Positions 37,696 through 46,431 of a DNA stretch of 64,000 nt are shown here, piece after piece. Below the pieces are notes generated by a model that did not search any database, was not told the DNA's origin, and worked only from the letters and a program-made list of their open reading frames with translations. Location of the stretch: assembly GCA_013375355.1 (NCBI GenBank), contig JABXJV010000421.1, positions 6,754 through 70,753 on the forward strand. The letters are read 5' to 3'. Both the position numbers and the translations under genes were made by a program. Position 1 is the first letter of the stretch, and each line of letters opens with the position of its first letter. The stretch is from Candidatus Helarchaeota archaeon. GTDB taxonomy: Archaea > Asgardarchaeota > Lokiarchaeia > Helarchaeales > JABXJV01.

Positions 37696-38624
37696 ATGGA
37701 AATAATTTTTTTAGGAACATCTGGGACAGTTCCAACTGTTACACGCAGTTTGCCTGCAATAATGATAAAAAGAGAAGATGATTTTTTGCTTTTTGATTGC
37801 GGTGAAAAAAACTAATTAATTGTAGTTTTCACTAAGGCACACAACTTCAATTTAGAAAAGCAAAAATCAGTTTTTTTAAGATTAATAAGATTTTTCTTTC
37901 GCATTTACATGGCGATCATATTACTGGTTTACCTGGTTTAGTGATGTCATTAGCTTTAGGTAAAAGAGAAAAAAATCTTTCAATTTATGGACCCAAGGGG
38001 ATTAAAGAATTTATAAATAACGTTATTGATACAATGCATTTTGATTTAACATATCCTTTAGAAATAGTTGAAATAAACGGAGAGGAAAATTTTGAATTTT
38101 TAAATTACAAAATTACGTGTTTTCCTTTAGAACATAGGATATTTACATTAGGATTTATTATTATTGAAAAACCAACTGCAAAATTCGATGTTGAAAAGGC
38201 CAAATCGTTAAACATTCCAAAAGGCCCTTTATGGGGAAAATTAAAATCAGGAGAAAGTATTTATTTAAATAATGGAAGAGTTATCCAACCTTCTCAAGTT
38301 TTAGGTAATATAAAACCCGGAAAAAAAATATTATATTGTACAGATACTCGTCCTACAATTAAGACAGAAGATTTAAGTAAGAACGCAGATTTACTAATTC
38401 ATGATGGCATGTTTGAAGAAAATTTAAAGGACTTTGCTACAATTGGGGGACATTCAACAGTAGTTGAAGCAGCAAAACTAGCTAAAAATGCGAATGTAAA
38501 AAAATTAATCCTTTTCCATATAAGTTCAAGATATGAAAATAATAGTTCTATTTTAGAACTTCAAGCAAGAAATATTTTTCCTCATTCATTCATAGCTGAA
38601 GATCTTATGAGAATTTTAGTTTAA
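37696..38624 (+). CDS. rnz: ribonuclease Z, interrupted by a 29-nt BHB intron
   Basis: CDS reads join(37696..37806, 37836..38624), 299 aa, normal length for archaeal RNase Z. Exon 1 encodes [14 protein letters not shown] through FDCGE. The unspliced frame meets TAA two codons later. Removing the intron restores [16 protein letters not shown], the invariant CGEGTQ, then [12 protein letters not shown] metal motif, [17 protein letters not shown] and [15 protein letters not shown]. The enzyme trims tRNA 3' ends. It follows Trm-G10 by 14 bp. No other start could produce an active enzyme, as ATG 37941 lies beyond the metal motif. Confidence 0.87.
37807..37835 (+). other. BHB intron (29 nt) in the RNase Z gene
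   Basis: Outer helix UGC/GCA, central helix GGUG with CACU (4 bp, one G-U), bulges AAA and AAG, inner helix AAAACUA with UAGUUUU (7 bp) and loop AUUAAUUG. Cutting after the second base of each bulge removes 29 nt and joins GGT GAA with GGC ACA (phase 0). Confidence 0.85.
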
Positions 38625-38669
38625 AACAGCAATTTAACTTAAATTGGTTTGAATTCCAAAAATTTAATC

Positions 38670-38963
38670 TTAATTTCCTCCATGTATTGATGGAAGAAAA
38701 GTAATAATATCGTTATTTTTTAAGATAGTATTCAAGTTATTTAATAAATCTACAGAGATCTCATTGATTAGAATAATAATATAAGGCCTGATTTTATTTT
38801 TATTTTCAGTTAAAACGTATTTTTTGAATTCAGATCCATATTTATTGGAAAGTTGGATTATTAATTCTTTTAAGAGTAATTGATCTTTTTCTATTATTAA
38901 ATTTAATTCGTTTATCTTTGTAATAGAACTTAAAGAACCGTAGAATTTTAATTGAAGATTTAA
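38670..38963 (-). CDS. MoaD/ThiS-like sulfur-carrier protein, start unresolved
   Basis: The open frame encodes LKFYGSLSSITKINELNL, a long middle helix (KELIIQLSNKY), VDLLNNLNTILKNND and ends ITFLPSIHGGN. The order and near-terminal Gly-Gly match the ubiquitin-like MoaD group. However, no ATG, GTG or TTG lies in frame between the upstream stop at 38964-38966 and the FYGS motif. A rare start codon, an unseen intron or gene decay are possible. The terminal Asn after GG would need trimming for activation. Confidence 0.5.
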   Translation of the reverse strand, partial: LNLQLKFYGSLSSITKINELNLIIEKDQLLLKELIIQLSNKYGSEFKKYVLTENKNKIRPYIIILINEISVDLLNNLNTILKNNDIITFLPSIHGGN

Positions 38964-39044
38964 TTAAATGACCTTCTAATAGATTATTGATATTATAAAA
39001 TAAATCAATTTGATTTTATAAACTTATCAATTAACTTGCATATT

Positions 39045-39119
39045 CACTTTTCTGAAAGCCTCTCTTTCAATTTTTAAATGTGCATTAAAAATTTAATATT
39101 ATTTACTTTCAAAAAAGTG
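39045..39119. promoter_or_regulatory. inverted repeat upstream of the second cdc6-like gene
   Basis: Left arm CACTTTTCTGAAAG (39045-39058) and right arm CTTTCAAAAAAGTG (39106-39119) match at 13 of 14 positions as inverted copies. The right arm ends 19 bp before ATG 39139. This looks like an operator for the operon, which includes an ArsR-type regulator. Confidence 0.5.
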
Positions 39120-39138
39120 ACTGAGAGCTATTTATAAA

Positions 39139-40341
39139 ATGATGAACAATAATTATAATATTTTAGAAGAAGAACTTAAAAAACATTCAATTTTTAAAGA
39201 TGAATCAAAGCTTTCTTTTGATTATGTTCCTCTTTATTTGCCTCATAGAAACGAAAAATTAAGACAATTAGCACAATTTTTTAAAGTAATTATTGAAAAA
39301 CCGGGTGGAATGAGCCAAAAAGTAATTATTCATGGCTCAAATGGCACAGGAAAAACTGCAGTTATAAAAAGATTTGGTGCTATGATTGAAAATACTGCTG
39401 AGAAAAGGGATATAAAATTTAAGTTCTTACATTTGAATTGTAGAATCAATAAAACTGAATATATGATATTAAAGAATGTTATTAGAGCCTTTAATAAAGC
39501 TATACCAAAACGAGGATTTTCTTCGGAAGAATTACTCCGAATTTTAATAGAGATCCTTGAAATAGATGATTATTTTTTGATTTTAGCACTTGATGATTTA
39601 AGTATTAAGGAAAATCAACTGTTATATGATTTAACTCGTTTGATGGATGATGAATTAAATCCAGTTCAAAGACTTTCATTAATAATTATTGCTAAAGACT
39701 TAAATTTTATAAAAACTTTGGAAAAAGGGACTATTAGCACATTACAAAAAAATCATATATTCTTTGAAAAATATTCTTCTTCTCAATTATATGACGTTCT
39801 AAAAATGCGATGTAATGAAGCTTTTTATGATAATACAGTTTTAGATGAATCATTACACTTAATTTCAGATATTGCATCAGAATTTGGTGATGCTCGTTAT
39901 GCATTAGAACTACTATGGCGTGCTGGAAAATATGTAGATTTAAGTCAAAGTCCACAAGTTTCCCCTGAATATGTTAGACAAGCAAAATCGCATATTAGTC
40001 CCGTAATTAGATCCGATTTAATTCATAGTTTAACTTTAGATCAAAAATTATTACTATTGACAATAGCCAGGCAATTTAAACACAAAGAAAAAGCTTATCT
40101 TACAATGAAAGAAGTAGAAAATGGTTATATTTTAATTTGTGAAGAATATCAAACAAAAGCAAAAAAACATACAAAAATTTGGGAGAATATTCAAGAATTA
40201 AGTAATTTAGGAATAATTAATTCTAAATTGTCAGGACCAGGAATTCGAGGGAAAACAACATTAATTGGACTTTCAGATGTACCTTCAGAAACTATTGAAT
40301 ATAACCTTATTTCTCAACTAGAAAAAGAGATAGAAGTCTAA
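39139..40341 (+). CDS. divergent Orc1/Cdc6-like AAA+ ATPase
   Basis: 400 aa. It has the Cdc6 layout: LPHRNEKLRQLAQFF, Walker A GSNGTGKTAVIKRF near residue 70, Walker B LALDDLSI (Asp-Asp rather than Asp-Glu), SEFGDARYALELLWRAG sensor-2 motif and a C-terminal winged helix. The weakened Walker B suggests altered ATP hydrolysis. Its stop overlaps the start of an ArsR-like regulator gene (TAATG). It may be a second initiator or a regulator. Confidence 0.8.
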   Translation: MMNNNYNILEEELKKHSIFKDESKLSFDYVPLYLPHRNEKLRQLAQFFKVIIEKPGGMSQKVIIHGSNGTGKTAVIKRFGAMIENTAEKRDIKFKFLHLNCRINKTEYMILKNVIRAFNKAIPKRGFSSEELLRILIEILEIDDYFLILALDDLSIKENQLLYDLTRLMDDELNPVQRLSLIIIAKDLNFIKTLEKGTISTLQKNHIFFEKYSSSQLYDVLKMRCNEAFYDNTVLDESLHLISDIASEFGDARYALELLWRAGKYVDLSQSPQVSPEYVRQAKSHISPVIRSDLIHSLTLDQKLLLLTIARQFKHKEKAYLTMKEVENGYILICEEYQTKAKKHTKIWENIQELSNLGIINSKLSGPGIRGKTTLIGLSDVPSETIEYNLISQLEKEIEV

Positions 40342-40646
40342 TGGAATTTAATGATGTTCTTTTAAATGATAATCTTCCACCTATAGAGGATATTTTTTCT
40401 TCTAGGGGAAGAATTAAAGTGCTAATGATTTTAGCAAAAGAGGGTGAATTAAATATTTCAGAAATTGCAAAGCGAGCAAATTTGAATCATGGTTCTTGTT
40501 CAAATCATTTAAAATTCTTAGCTAATGAAAATATACTACAAGAAAAAGTTTTTGGAAGAATTAGAATATATAGATTTAGAATTGAAAATGTTAAAATCAG
40601 AGCTCTAAAAAATTTGTTTGATCTTTGGGAATCATCAAGATTTTAA
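40341..40646 (+). CDS. ArsR-like winged-helix regulator
   Basis: 101 aa. IFSSRGRIKVLMILAKEG, then LNISEIAKRANLNHGSCSNH and LKFLANENILQEKVFGRIR form a full winged helix; there are no metal-sensing cysteines of ArsR type. Start ATG 40341 overlaps the upstream stop, so it is translated together with the Cdc6-like ATPase. Possible control of that operon through the inverted repeat at 39.05-39.12 kb. Confidence 0.75.
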   Translation: MEFNDVLLNDNLPPIEDIFSSRGRIKVLMILAKEGELNISEIAKRANLNHGSCSNHLKFLANENILQEKVFGRIRIYRFRIENVKIRALKNLFDLWESSRF

Positions 40647-40705
40647 ATGTCATAAATAAATTTTATTATTGAAAAATTATTCTGAAATACACTGAATTCC
40701 TCTAA

Positions 40706-41071
40706 TTACTTTAGAGTTTTTTCAACTTTATAAGCTAACTTTCCCAAATTAAATATTACAATTCCTAAATTTTTTATATTAGGAATTAATGAAAAAATGA
40801 TCGCCTCTTCTCCAGCAGGTATTAAAATAATAGATCCTTCTTCAGAATCAATAATTAATCTTCTAACAGTTGTATTTAATAATTCTTTCATTGTTCGTTC
40901 ACTAAGTATTGTAATATCAGCAGCTAATCCAGCTATTGAATCTTCATTAAGTTGATAATCGTTAATGGATGCAATTATTAACCCATCTCTTGAAACAATT
41001 GCACTAATTTTGACAGGGGTATTCGATTCAAATTCTCTTAATAGCTCGTTTAACAGAAATGACTTGTTCAT
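40706..41071 (-). CDS. Roadblock/LC7-domain protein
   Basis: 121 aa from ATG 41071, with GGAG 12 nt upstream. The longer frame to 41212 would add a hydrophobic, tyrosine-rich leader unlikely to be real. The Roadblock fold is visible: VKISAIVSRDGLIIASI, EDSIAGLAADITILSERTM, VRRLIIDSEEGSIILIPAG and a last helix. Roadblock proteins act as partners and regulators of MglA- and Rag-type GTPases. It stands alone here. Confidence 0.75.
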   Translation of the reverse strand: MNKSFLLNELLREFESNTPVKISAIVSRDGLIIASINDYQLNEDSIAGLAADITILSERTMKELLNTTVRRLIIDSEEGSIILIPAGEEAIIFSLIPNIKNLGIVIFNLGKLAYKVEKTLK

Positions 41072-41421
41072 TACATCAGATCTCCAAAAAATGCGACTTA
41101 TATTAATTACTAATAAATAAATATAAAAAGCCAAATAATTTCTTACTAACGAAAAAAATGTGTATTGAGTTAAATAGAAATATAATGGAAGATATTTTGA
41201 TAAATTTAGCAAATTTAATTAAAGTTTAAATTTAAATTTTTGATTTCTCTTTCCTTAAAAAGTTATATAATGATTTTATTGGGTTATAGTAAAATTCTTT
41301 TTAAGATCTTTTATGTAAGTCTTTCTTTTGCTACATTTTTCTAACCATAAAATACTTTATTATTTTTAAATAAAATTGATAAAACAAAAATTCTCTATCC
41401 ATTTAATTAGCCCTTTTTTAG
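41072..41421. other. AT-rich intergenic region
   Basis: 350 bp between the Roadblock gene and the macrodomain gene. Only AT-rich promoter-like sequence is seen; no gene, repeat or RNA is recognised. Confidence 0.4.
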
Positions 41422-42018
41422 GTGATTAAAACGTCAAAACTATTTGAAACAAATTACAATGAGACAAAGATAACAGTAGTTCATGGTAGCATAATAGAAC
41501 TAAAAGTTGACGCAATTGTGAATGCTGCAAATAGCCTTATGAAAATGGGTGGTGGAGTAGCTAAAGTAATAAAAAATGCAGCGGGACAAGAAGTTGAAGA
41601 TGAAGCAATTAATGCAGTAAAAAAAATGGGTGGGTTATGCCCAATAGGAAAAGCAATCTTAACATCTGCGGGAAAATTAGAATCAAAAATTAAATATATT
41701 ATCCATGCACCAACAATGAATAAACCGGTTGAGCCTTCAAGTCTGAATCGAATTAAGAGTGCTGTAAGAGGGGTTATGCAAAGAGTTTATGAATCTAATT
41801 TAAAGGATCCGGGTATAATTAAAAGTGTAGCCTTTCCTGCTATGGGAACAGGTGCTGGAAAAATTCCTAAGAACAAAGCAGCACAAGCAATCGTAGATGG
41901 ACTAATTAATTATTTTAACACAACTGTTAACGTTACTGTAGATTCAATAATACTCTGTGATATTAATGGAGAACAAGCTTCAGCATTTAAGGACGCTTTA
42001 ATTAATAGTATTAATTAA
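41422..42018 (+). CDS. macrodomain protein (ADP-ribose-binding)
   Basis: 198 aa. GSIIELKVDAIVNAANS, MGGGVAKVIKNAAG and FPAMGTGAGKIPKNKAA are the ADP-ribose-binding loops of macrodomains. ARTD substrates are unknown here; the family removes ADP-ribose or deacetylates O-acetyl-ADP-ribose. Start is GTG 41422, as no ATG precedes the conserved core. Confidence 0.85.
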   Translation: MIKTSKLFETNYNETKITVVHGSIIELKVDAIVNAANSLMKMGGGVAKVIKNAAGQEVEDEAINAVKKMGGLCPIGKAILTSAGKLESKIKYIIHAPTMNKPVEPSSLNRIKSAVRGVMQRVYESNLKDPGIIKSVAFPAMGTGAGKIPKNKAAQAIVDGLINYFNTTVNVTVDSIILCDINGEQASAFKDALINSIN

Positions 42019-42375
42019 GAAATTAAAATTTTGTTTTTTTCTATTTTTTTTAATAGTGCATTTTTGAAATTACTTATTAAATTTTGAAAATTTTCAAAAA
42101 ATCAAGTCAAGGTTTATTCAATTTTTTAAAAAATATCTATTAAAGAAGACATTTTAAAAATGGTTATTTTGAAATTATCTGATATTATGCGCGCGAAAAA
42201 CCTATTTCACCGATTGATCACCTTAATTTTTATGCAAATTTGGCATTGGTGCTTTACCAAATTTTTCAATGACCGAACTAGTGCGACAAAAAAAAAAAAA
42301 AAACTTAAATATTTTAATTGATGTCTTATAGTCTAATGGTTTAAAAAATTTAAAAGTCAATATGAGGTAAGAAAT
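42019..42375. other. intergenic region upstream of the histone gene
   Basis: 357 bp with no gene. Seen are a TTGAAAATTTTCAA palindrome near 42085, an A15 tract near 42287-42301 and a TTAAATAT box at about 42305, roughly 65 nt before the histone ATG. The last two could be promoter parts. A GCGCGCG run near 42190 is unusual for this AT-rich DNA. Confidence 0.4.
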
Positions 42376-42591
42376 ATGGCAAAAAAAAGATATTTCGCTT
42401 GGAGTCCTTTAAGAAGTCTAATGGCGGATGCTGGCGCAAAAATCGTATCTAGAGATGCAGTAGATCATTTGATTGGATGGTTGCAAGATAAATCAGTTGG
42501 ATTAACTAAAAGAGCTGCTGTACTTGCCAAACATTCCAAAAGAAAGAAAATTACTAAGGGCGATATCGATTTAGCAGTCAAAGGATATTAA
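42376..42591 (+). CDS. archaeal histone
   Basis: 71 aa, one complete histone fold. WSPLRSLMADAG, the VSRDAVDHLIGWLQDKSV helix, LTKRAAVLAKHSKRKKIT and KGDIDLAVKGY cover the three helices in order. The surface is Lys/Arg-rich. It has no N-terminal tail beyond MAKKRYFAW. The ribosome site AGGTAAGAAAT lies just upstream. It should wrap DNA as dimers and multimers. Confidence 0.93.
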   Translation: MAKKRYFAWSPLRSLMADAGAKIVSRDAVDHLIGWLQDKSVGLTKRAAVLAKHSKRKKITKGDIDLAVKGY

Positions 42592-42731
42592 AATAGTTCA
42601 AAATTTTACCTTTAATCTTATTTTTTTTTATTTTAATCTCTTTTAGAGAAATACATTTAATATAATACGGTTATAGACTATTAAACTTTAAAATTTTATT
42701 CAATTTTTTCATTGAATACAATATCAAGATT

Positions 42732-43352
42732 CTAAAAGCTAATAATTCCCTCTTTTTGGTATGCTCTTAATATACTTAAAATTTTTGAAGGATGTGAGTT
42801 CATTTGCATTGCTAAATCATAAATCGAATTTTCTCCATTAATTAATCTGAATAATTTCCGTCGATTATTTCGGATATTATCGTCATTATTAATATGCCTC
42901 TTTGGAATTATTTCTCTGAAATATCTTTCATTATGATGACTTTTTTTGATGGGTTGCAATAATAATTCATCTTTCTTTTGTAAATCATTTAAGAATTGAT
43001 TTATAGCTGAATTAATATCATTGAAGTTTAATGGTGTTATTTGTTCTTTAATCTGATTTAAAACCAAGGATGAGATTTTTATGAAGAGTTCATCAATGCA
43101 TGAATTTGCGAATTCCGGCTTACTGCATATAATAAATAAGAGATCAGATTGTTCGAAGAATGAGAATTTTATAGAGTCTGTAATATAAAATGTGGGAACC
43201 CCTAAACCTGTTTCTTTTGTAAAATTAATTATAGCACTTAAGAATCCAGCGAATAATGTATCATCAACTGGTTTTCTAAGTCTTATATTAGGCTGTTTAT
43301 AGTGAAATATTGGTAATCCGTCTTTCATTATAAAAATGTCTTGTATTTTCAT
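42732..43352 (-). CDS. longin-like domain protein with C-terminal wHTH-like part
   Basis: 206 aa. The first 115 residues (IFIMKDGLPIFHYKQ, LFAGFLSAIINFTKE, SIKFSFFEQSDLLFIICS) follow the strand-helix pattern of longin or Roadblock folds that bind small GTPases. The last 50 residues (LFRLINGENSIYDLAMQMNS, KILSILRAYQKEGII) look like a winged helix. A long linker is polar. This combination is inferred; a structure prediction would test it. Confidence 0.55.
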   Translation of the reverse strand: MKIQDIFIMKDGLPIFHYKQPNIRLRKPVDDTLFAGFLSAIINFTKETGLGVPTFYITDSIKFSFFEQSDLLFIICSKPEFANSCIDELFIKISSLVLNQIKEQITPLNFNDINSAINQFLNDLQKKDELLLQPIKKSHHNERYFREIIPKRHINNDDNIRNNRRKLFRLINGENSIYDLAMQMNSHPSKILSILRAYQKEGIISF

Positions 43353-43597
43353 CTTTAACCACTAGTCTAAAAGATGTTATTAAGATAAAATCAGTGCTAC
43401 AAACATTTTAGATTTAATAATATCAGTAGAATATTCCCATAATATCTTAAAAAAAGAGATAATTAACCAAATTAAAACTATTATGAAAAGTTCTCTTTTA
43501 ATAACATTATATTTATTATTTTTCAATCTATATTATATATGCTTAATATATGATTAGTTTTAACATGACATAAATTAAGATCTATTATTAATTAGTA

Positions 43598-45775
43598 ATG
43601 GCTGCTAATTTTAGCCTTTTAAATAAAAATTTTAAGATGAGTGATAATTTGACAGAAAAATTTGCAATAGAGTCTAGTGAAAATATTATTAAAGCCAGGA
43701 GATTAGTGGTTAGGACTACAAACGGAGATGTTGAACCATTTGATTCTAAAAAAATCATACATAGCTTAATTTCTGAGACAACCATTAATGAAAATGTAGC
43801 CCATAAGGTCACTGATATGGTACTTAAACGGATTATTAACGCAAACATACAATGGCTTTCAGGTCCGGCAATTAGAGAAATGTGTTGCTCTGTTTTAGCT
43901 GAAATTGGACTATTAGAAGCACGTAAAAGATATACTCGAATTGGAATGCCCTTAATGGACTATGAAAATTTCATTGAAATAGGAATTAAAGAAAATGCAA
44001 ATCAATATCAAAACCCTATGTCGATTCATAGTTGGTGCGCTGATAGAATTTCTTCAGAATATTCATTACTTAGATTATTAACTGAAAAACAATCAAAAGC
44101 GCATTTAAAAGGTGATATTCATATTCATATGTTGCCTTATTTTGATCTTCGCCCTTTTTGTCAAGAATTTGATCTTAGGATTATTTTAAAAAATGGATTA
44201 CCCCCAGTTAATTGGCCATATTCGGCAGTATCAAAACCTGCAAAACATCCAATCGTGGCTTTTCTCCATGCTGCAAAATGGCTTGGTTTAATTACAGGCG
44301 AATTTTCAGGTGGATTAGGTTATGATAATTTTACAGTTTTTCTAGCTCCATATTTAAAAGGTTTATCCGAAAAAGAAATTGAACAAATGGCACAAAGTTT
44401 CGTTTTTGAATCTAATCAAATATATGCCTCACGAGGAGGACAAATACCTTTTACTTCTATTTCTTGTGTCCCTACAATTCCTGATAATTTAAGAGATGTT
44501 CAAGCAGTGAGTTTTGAAGGAAAATATGATGGTGTATATGGAGATTATTTAGATGAATGCAATGCACTTTTTAAAGCTTTAAGCAAGGTTTACTTTAAAG
44601 GAGATGGAATAGGACGTCTTTTTAATTTTCCTAAACATGAAATTAAATTAAAAAAAGAATGGATACGTGAATTTGAAGAAGATTATTTATTAATTAGTGA
44701 AGAAACAGCAAAATTCGGAAATCCTTATTATTTAAATTTGGTTGCGGATTGGATGCCAGACGAAGTGCATTCACAATGTTGTAGACTAATTTTAACTCCA
44801 GAAGGGATTCGAAAAATTTGTGATGATCCTGAACTTTTTGATTGGTCTAAATCTTATATTAATTTAGGGAGTTTACAAAGTGTAAGCCTAAATCTTCCTC
44901 GTTATGCTTATATATCTAAAGGCAAAGAAGATAAATTCTTTGAAATTCTAGATGATTATATGCTATTAATAAGGGATATTTTGTTAATTAAGCGAAAATT
45001 AATTGGGAAAAGATTAGAATCTGGGTTATTACCATTATCTTCTCGTCAAGTAGATGATGGTACTCGTCTCCTCGATTTGCGAAAACAGTCGGTGAATATA
45101 GGATTTGTTGGTTTAAATGAATGTGTTCTTTCTATAACTAATCATGAACTACATGAAAATAAAGAAGCTTTTATATTAGGAAAAAAGATTTTAAAGCATA
45201 TGGCAAAGAAATGTGATGAATTCACAACAGAAAATTCTTTTAAATTTTCTCTTTGGGAACAACCTGCAGAATCTACATCTGGGCGTTTTGCTTACCTAGA
45301 TTTAAAACATTATCCAAATAAAGCTATTGTCCAAGGTAATCCAGAGCTAAACGCTGTCTATTATACTAATTCAGATCACCTTCGTTATTCCGCTGATATA
45401 CCTCTTTTTGAACGTATTCAAAAACAAAGTGAATTTCATCCGATTGTTCAAGGTGGAGTAATCACTCATGTTTGGTTAGGTGAATCTTATCCGGATCCCG
45501 AAGGACTTTGGAAACTTACTAAAAAAATCGCTTTTAATACTCCCACTGCATATTGGGCATACACAAAGGATTTCACTCAATGTCTTGAATGTCAAAAATT
45601 TCTAAATGGTATTTATACAGCGTGTCCACAATGTGGTGCATCATCAGAAAAATTAGAATGGTGGAGTAGAATTACTGGATATTATAGTAGATTAACTGGC
45701 TGGAATGCTAGTAAAATAGAAGAATGGAAATCAAGAAAACGTTATAATTTCAATAAAATGCAAAAACCTGAATAA
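43598..45775 (+). CDS. nrdD: anaerobic ribonucleoside-triphosphate reductase
   Basis: 725-aa class III reductase that makes dNTPs by a glycyl radical, without oxygen. The N-terminal ATP cone is RRLVVRTTNGDVEPFDSKKI. Catalytic-domain pieces include ASRGGQIPFTSISC and the ETAKFGNPYY region. The C-terminal zinc site has CLECQKF and CPQCG, followed by SRITGYYSRLTGW, where the Gly of ITGYY is the likely radical site. The activase NrdG is not in the window. An anaerobic lifestyle is implied. Confidence 0.93.
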   Translation: MAANFSLLNKNFKMSDNLTEKFAIESSENIIKARRLVVRTTNGDVEPFDSKKIIHSLISETTINENVAHKVTDMVLKRIINANIQWLSGPAIREMCCSVLAEIGLLEARKRYTRIGMPLMDYENFIEIGIKENANQYQNPMSIHSWCADRISSEYSLLRLLTEKQSKAHLKGDIHIHMLPYFDLRPFCQEFDLRIILKNGLPPVNWPYSAVSKPAKHPIVAFLHAAKWLGLITGEFSGGLGYDNFTVFLAPYLKGLSEKEIEQMAQSFVFESNQIYASRGGQIPFTSISCVPTIPDNLRDVQAVSFEGKYDGVYGDYLDECNALFKALSKVYFKGDGIGRLFNFPKHEIKLKKEWIREFEEDYLLISEETAKFGNPYYLNLVADWMPDEVHSQCCRLILTPEGIRKICDDPELFDWSKSYINLGSLQSVSLNLPRYAYISKGKEDKFFEILDDYMLLIRDILLIKRKLIGKRLESGLLPLSSRQVDDGTRLLDLRKQSVNIGFVGLNECVLSITNHELHENKEAFILGKKILKHMAKKCDEFTTENSFKFSLWEQPAESTSGRFAYLDLKHYPNKAIVQGNPELNAVYYTNSDHLRYSADIPLFERIQKQSEFHPIVQGGVITHVWLGESYPDPEGLWKLTKKIAFNTPTAYWAYTKDFTQCLECQKFLNGIYTACPQCGASSEKLEWWSRITGYYSRLTGWNASKIEEWKSRKRYNFNKMQKPE

Positions 45776-45932
45776 AAAAATCAATAACGACGAAATTTTC
45801 TATAAATTATTCGTTTATTTTTAAATGTATGTTACTTTTAATGATTTAAATACAAAAAAAAATTATTGATTTAATAAATTTTAAATATAATAGCTGATGT
45901 GAAAGAATAAGAAAAGGCTGAAAAAAATTAGT

Positions 45933-46039
45933 GGGCCGGTAGATCAGCCTGGTATGATCGCCACGCTTGCAACGTGGAGATTGAAAAAATTATTAAAATC
46001 AACCATATGTCCCGGGATCGAAGCCCGGCCGGTCCACCA
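45933..46039 (+). tRNA. tRNA-Ala (anticodon TGC) with a 29-nt variable-loop intron
   Basis: Acceptor GGGCCGG pairs with CCGGTCC (one G-U), then A and encoded CCA. The anticodon stem CCACG/CGTGG holds loop CTTGCAA, giving TGC. The T-arm is CCGGG/CCCGG with loop ATCGAAG. The intron at 45980-46008 separates the anticodon stem from the T-arm; splicing gives the normal variable loop AGGTC. First of three tRNAs in a row. Confidence 0.9.
45980..46008 (+). other. tRNA-Ala BHB intron in the variable loop
   Basis: Central helix GUGG with CCAU (one G-U), bulges AGA and AUG, inner helix UUGA/UCAA. Cutting after the second base of each bulge removes 29 nt and leaves AGGTC. Confidence 0.82.
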
Positions 46040-46053
46040 TCAAAAAAATCAAT

Positions 46054-46125
46054 GGCCGGAATAGTATAGTGGTAGTATGAGGGATTGTGGCTCCCTTAAC
46101 TCGGGTTCAAATCCCGATTCCGGCC
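46054..46125 (+). tRNA. tRNA-His (anticodon GTG)
   Basis: G-1 at 46054 pairs with discriminator C at 46125, as expected for tRNA-His. The acceptor GCCGGAA pairs with TTCCGGC; anticodon stem AGGGA/TCCCT has loop TTGTGGC; T-arm is TCGGG/CCCGA with loop TTCAAAT. It has no intron and no encoded CCA. The only uninterrupted tRNA gene in the window. Confidence 0.93.
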
Positions 46126-46141
46126 CTTTTTATATTATCAG

Positions 46142-46248
46142 GCGGGAGTGTCCGAGTTGGTCAAAGGAGCTGGGCTTAGGACCCAGTGGCGTAGGCCTGC
46201 ATGGGTTCGAATGGATAAGAAATCCCGGAAAACCCATCTCCCGCACCA
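46142..46248 (+). tRNA. tRNA-Leu (anticodon TAG) with a 20-nt T-loop intron
   Basis: Acceptor GCGGGAG/CTCCCGC, discriminator A, encoded CCA. The anticodon stem CTGGG/CCCAG has loop CTTAGGA, giving TAG. Class II with long variable arm. The T-stem ATGGG/CCCAT is separated by an intron at 46212-46231; the spliced loop is TTCGAAA. Confidence 0.92.
46212..46231 (+). other. tRNA-Leu(TAG) BHB intron at position 59/60
   Basis: Only 20 nt. The T-stem is the outer helix; central helix UUCG/CGGA, bulges AAU and AAA, inner helix GGAU/AUCC, loop AAGAA. Same position as in tRNA-Leu(CAG) and tRNA-Gly. Confidence 0.88.
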
Positions 46249-46431
46249 AATTTAACATCAGAATATAATTTACAATTCAGTGATTATTTTCTTAATAGTA
46301 TTAAGTCGAATTATTTTTTCTTAACAACTATTTACGGTTTTTAATAAAATTGAGCAATTTTTTTGATTTTAAGAGTGTAGTTTAAATAACTTTCTTAAAG
46401 ATATGAATAACAATTACTCAAATTTTCAAAG

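Noticed and set aside
37807..37835. RNase Z as a pseudogene starting at ATG 37941
   Set aside because: The downstream start would lack the HxHxDH metal motif; the BHB explanation keeps a normal-length enzyme.
46077..46268. 63-codon plus-strand open frame across the tRNA cluster
   Set aside because: It lies over tRNA-His and tRNA-Leu, so it is a chance frame.
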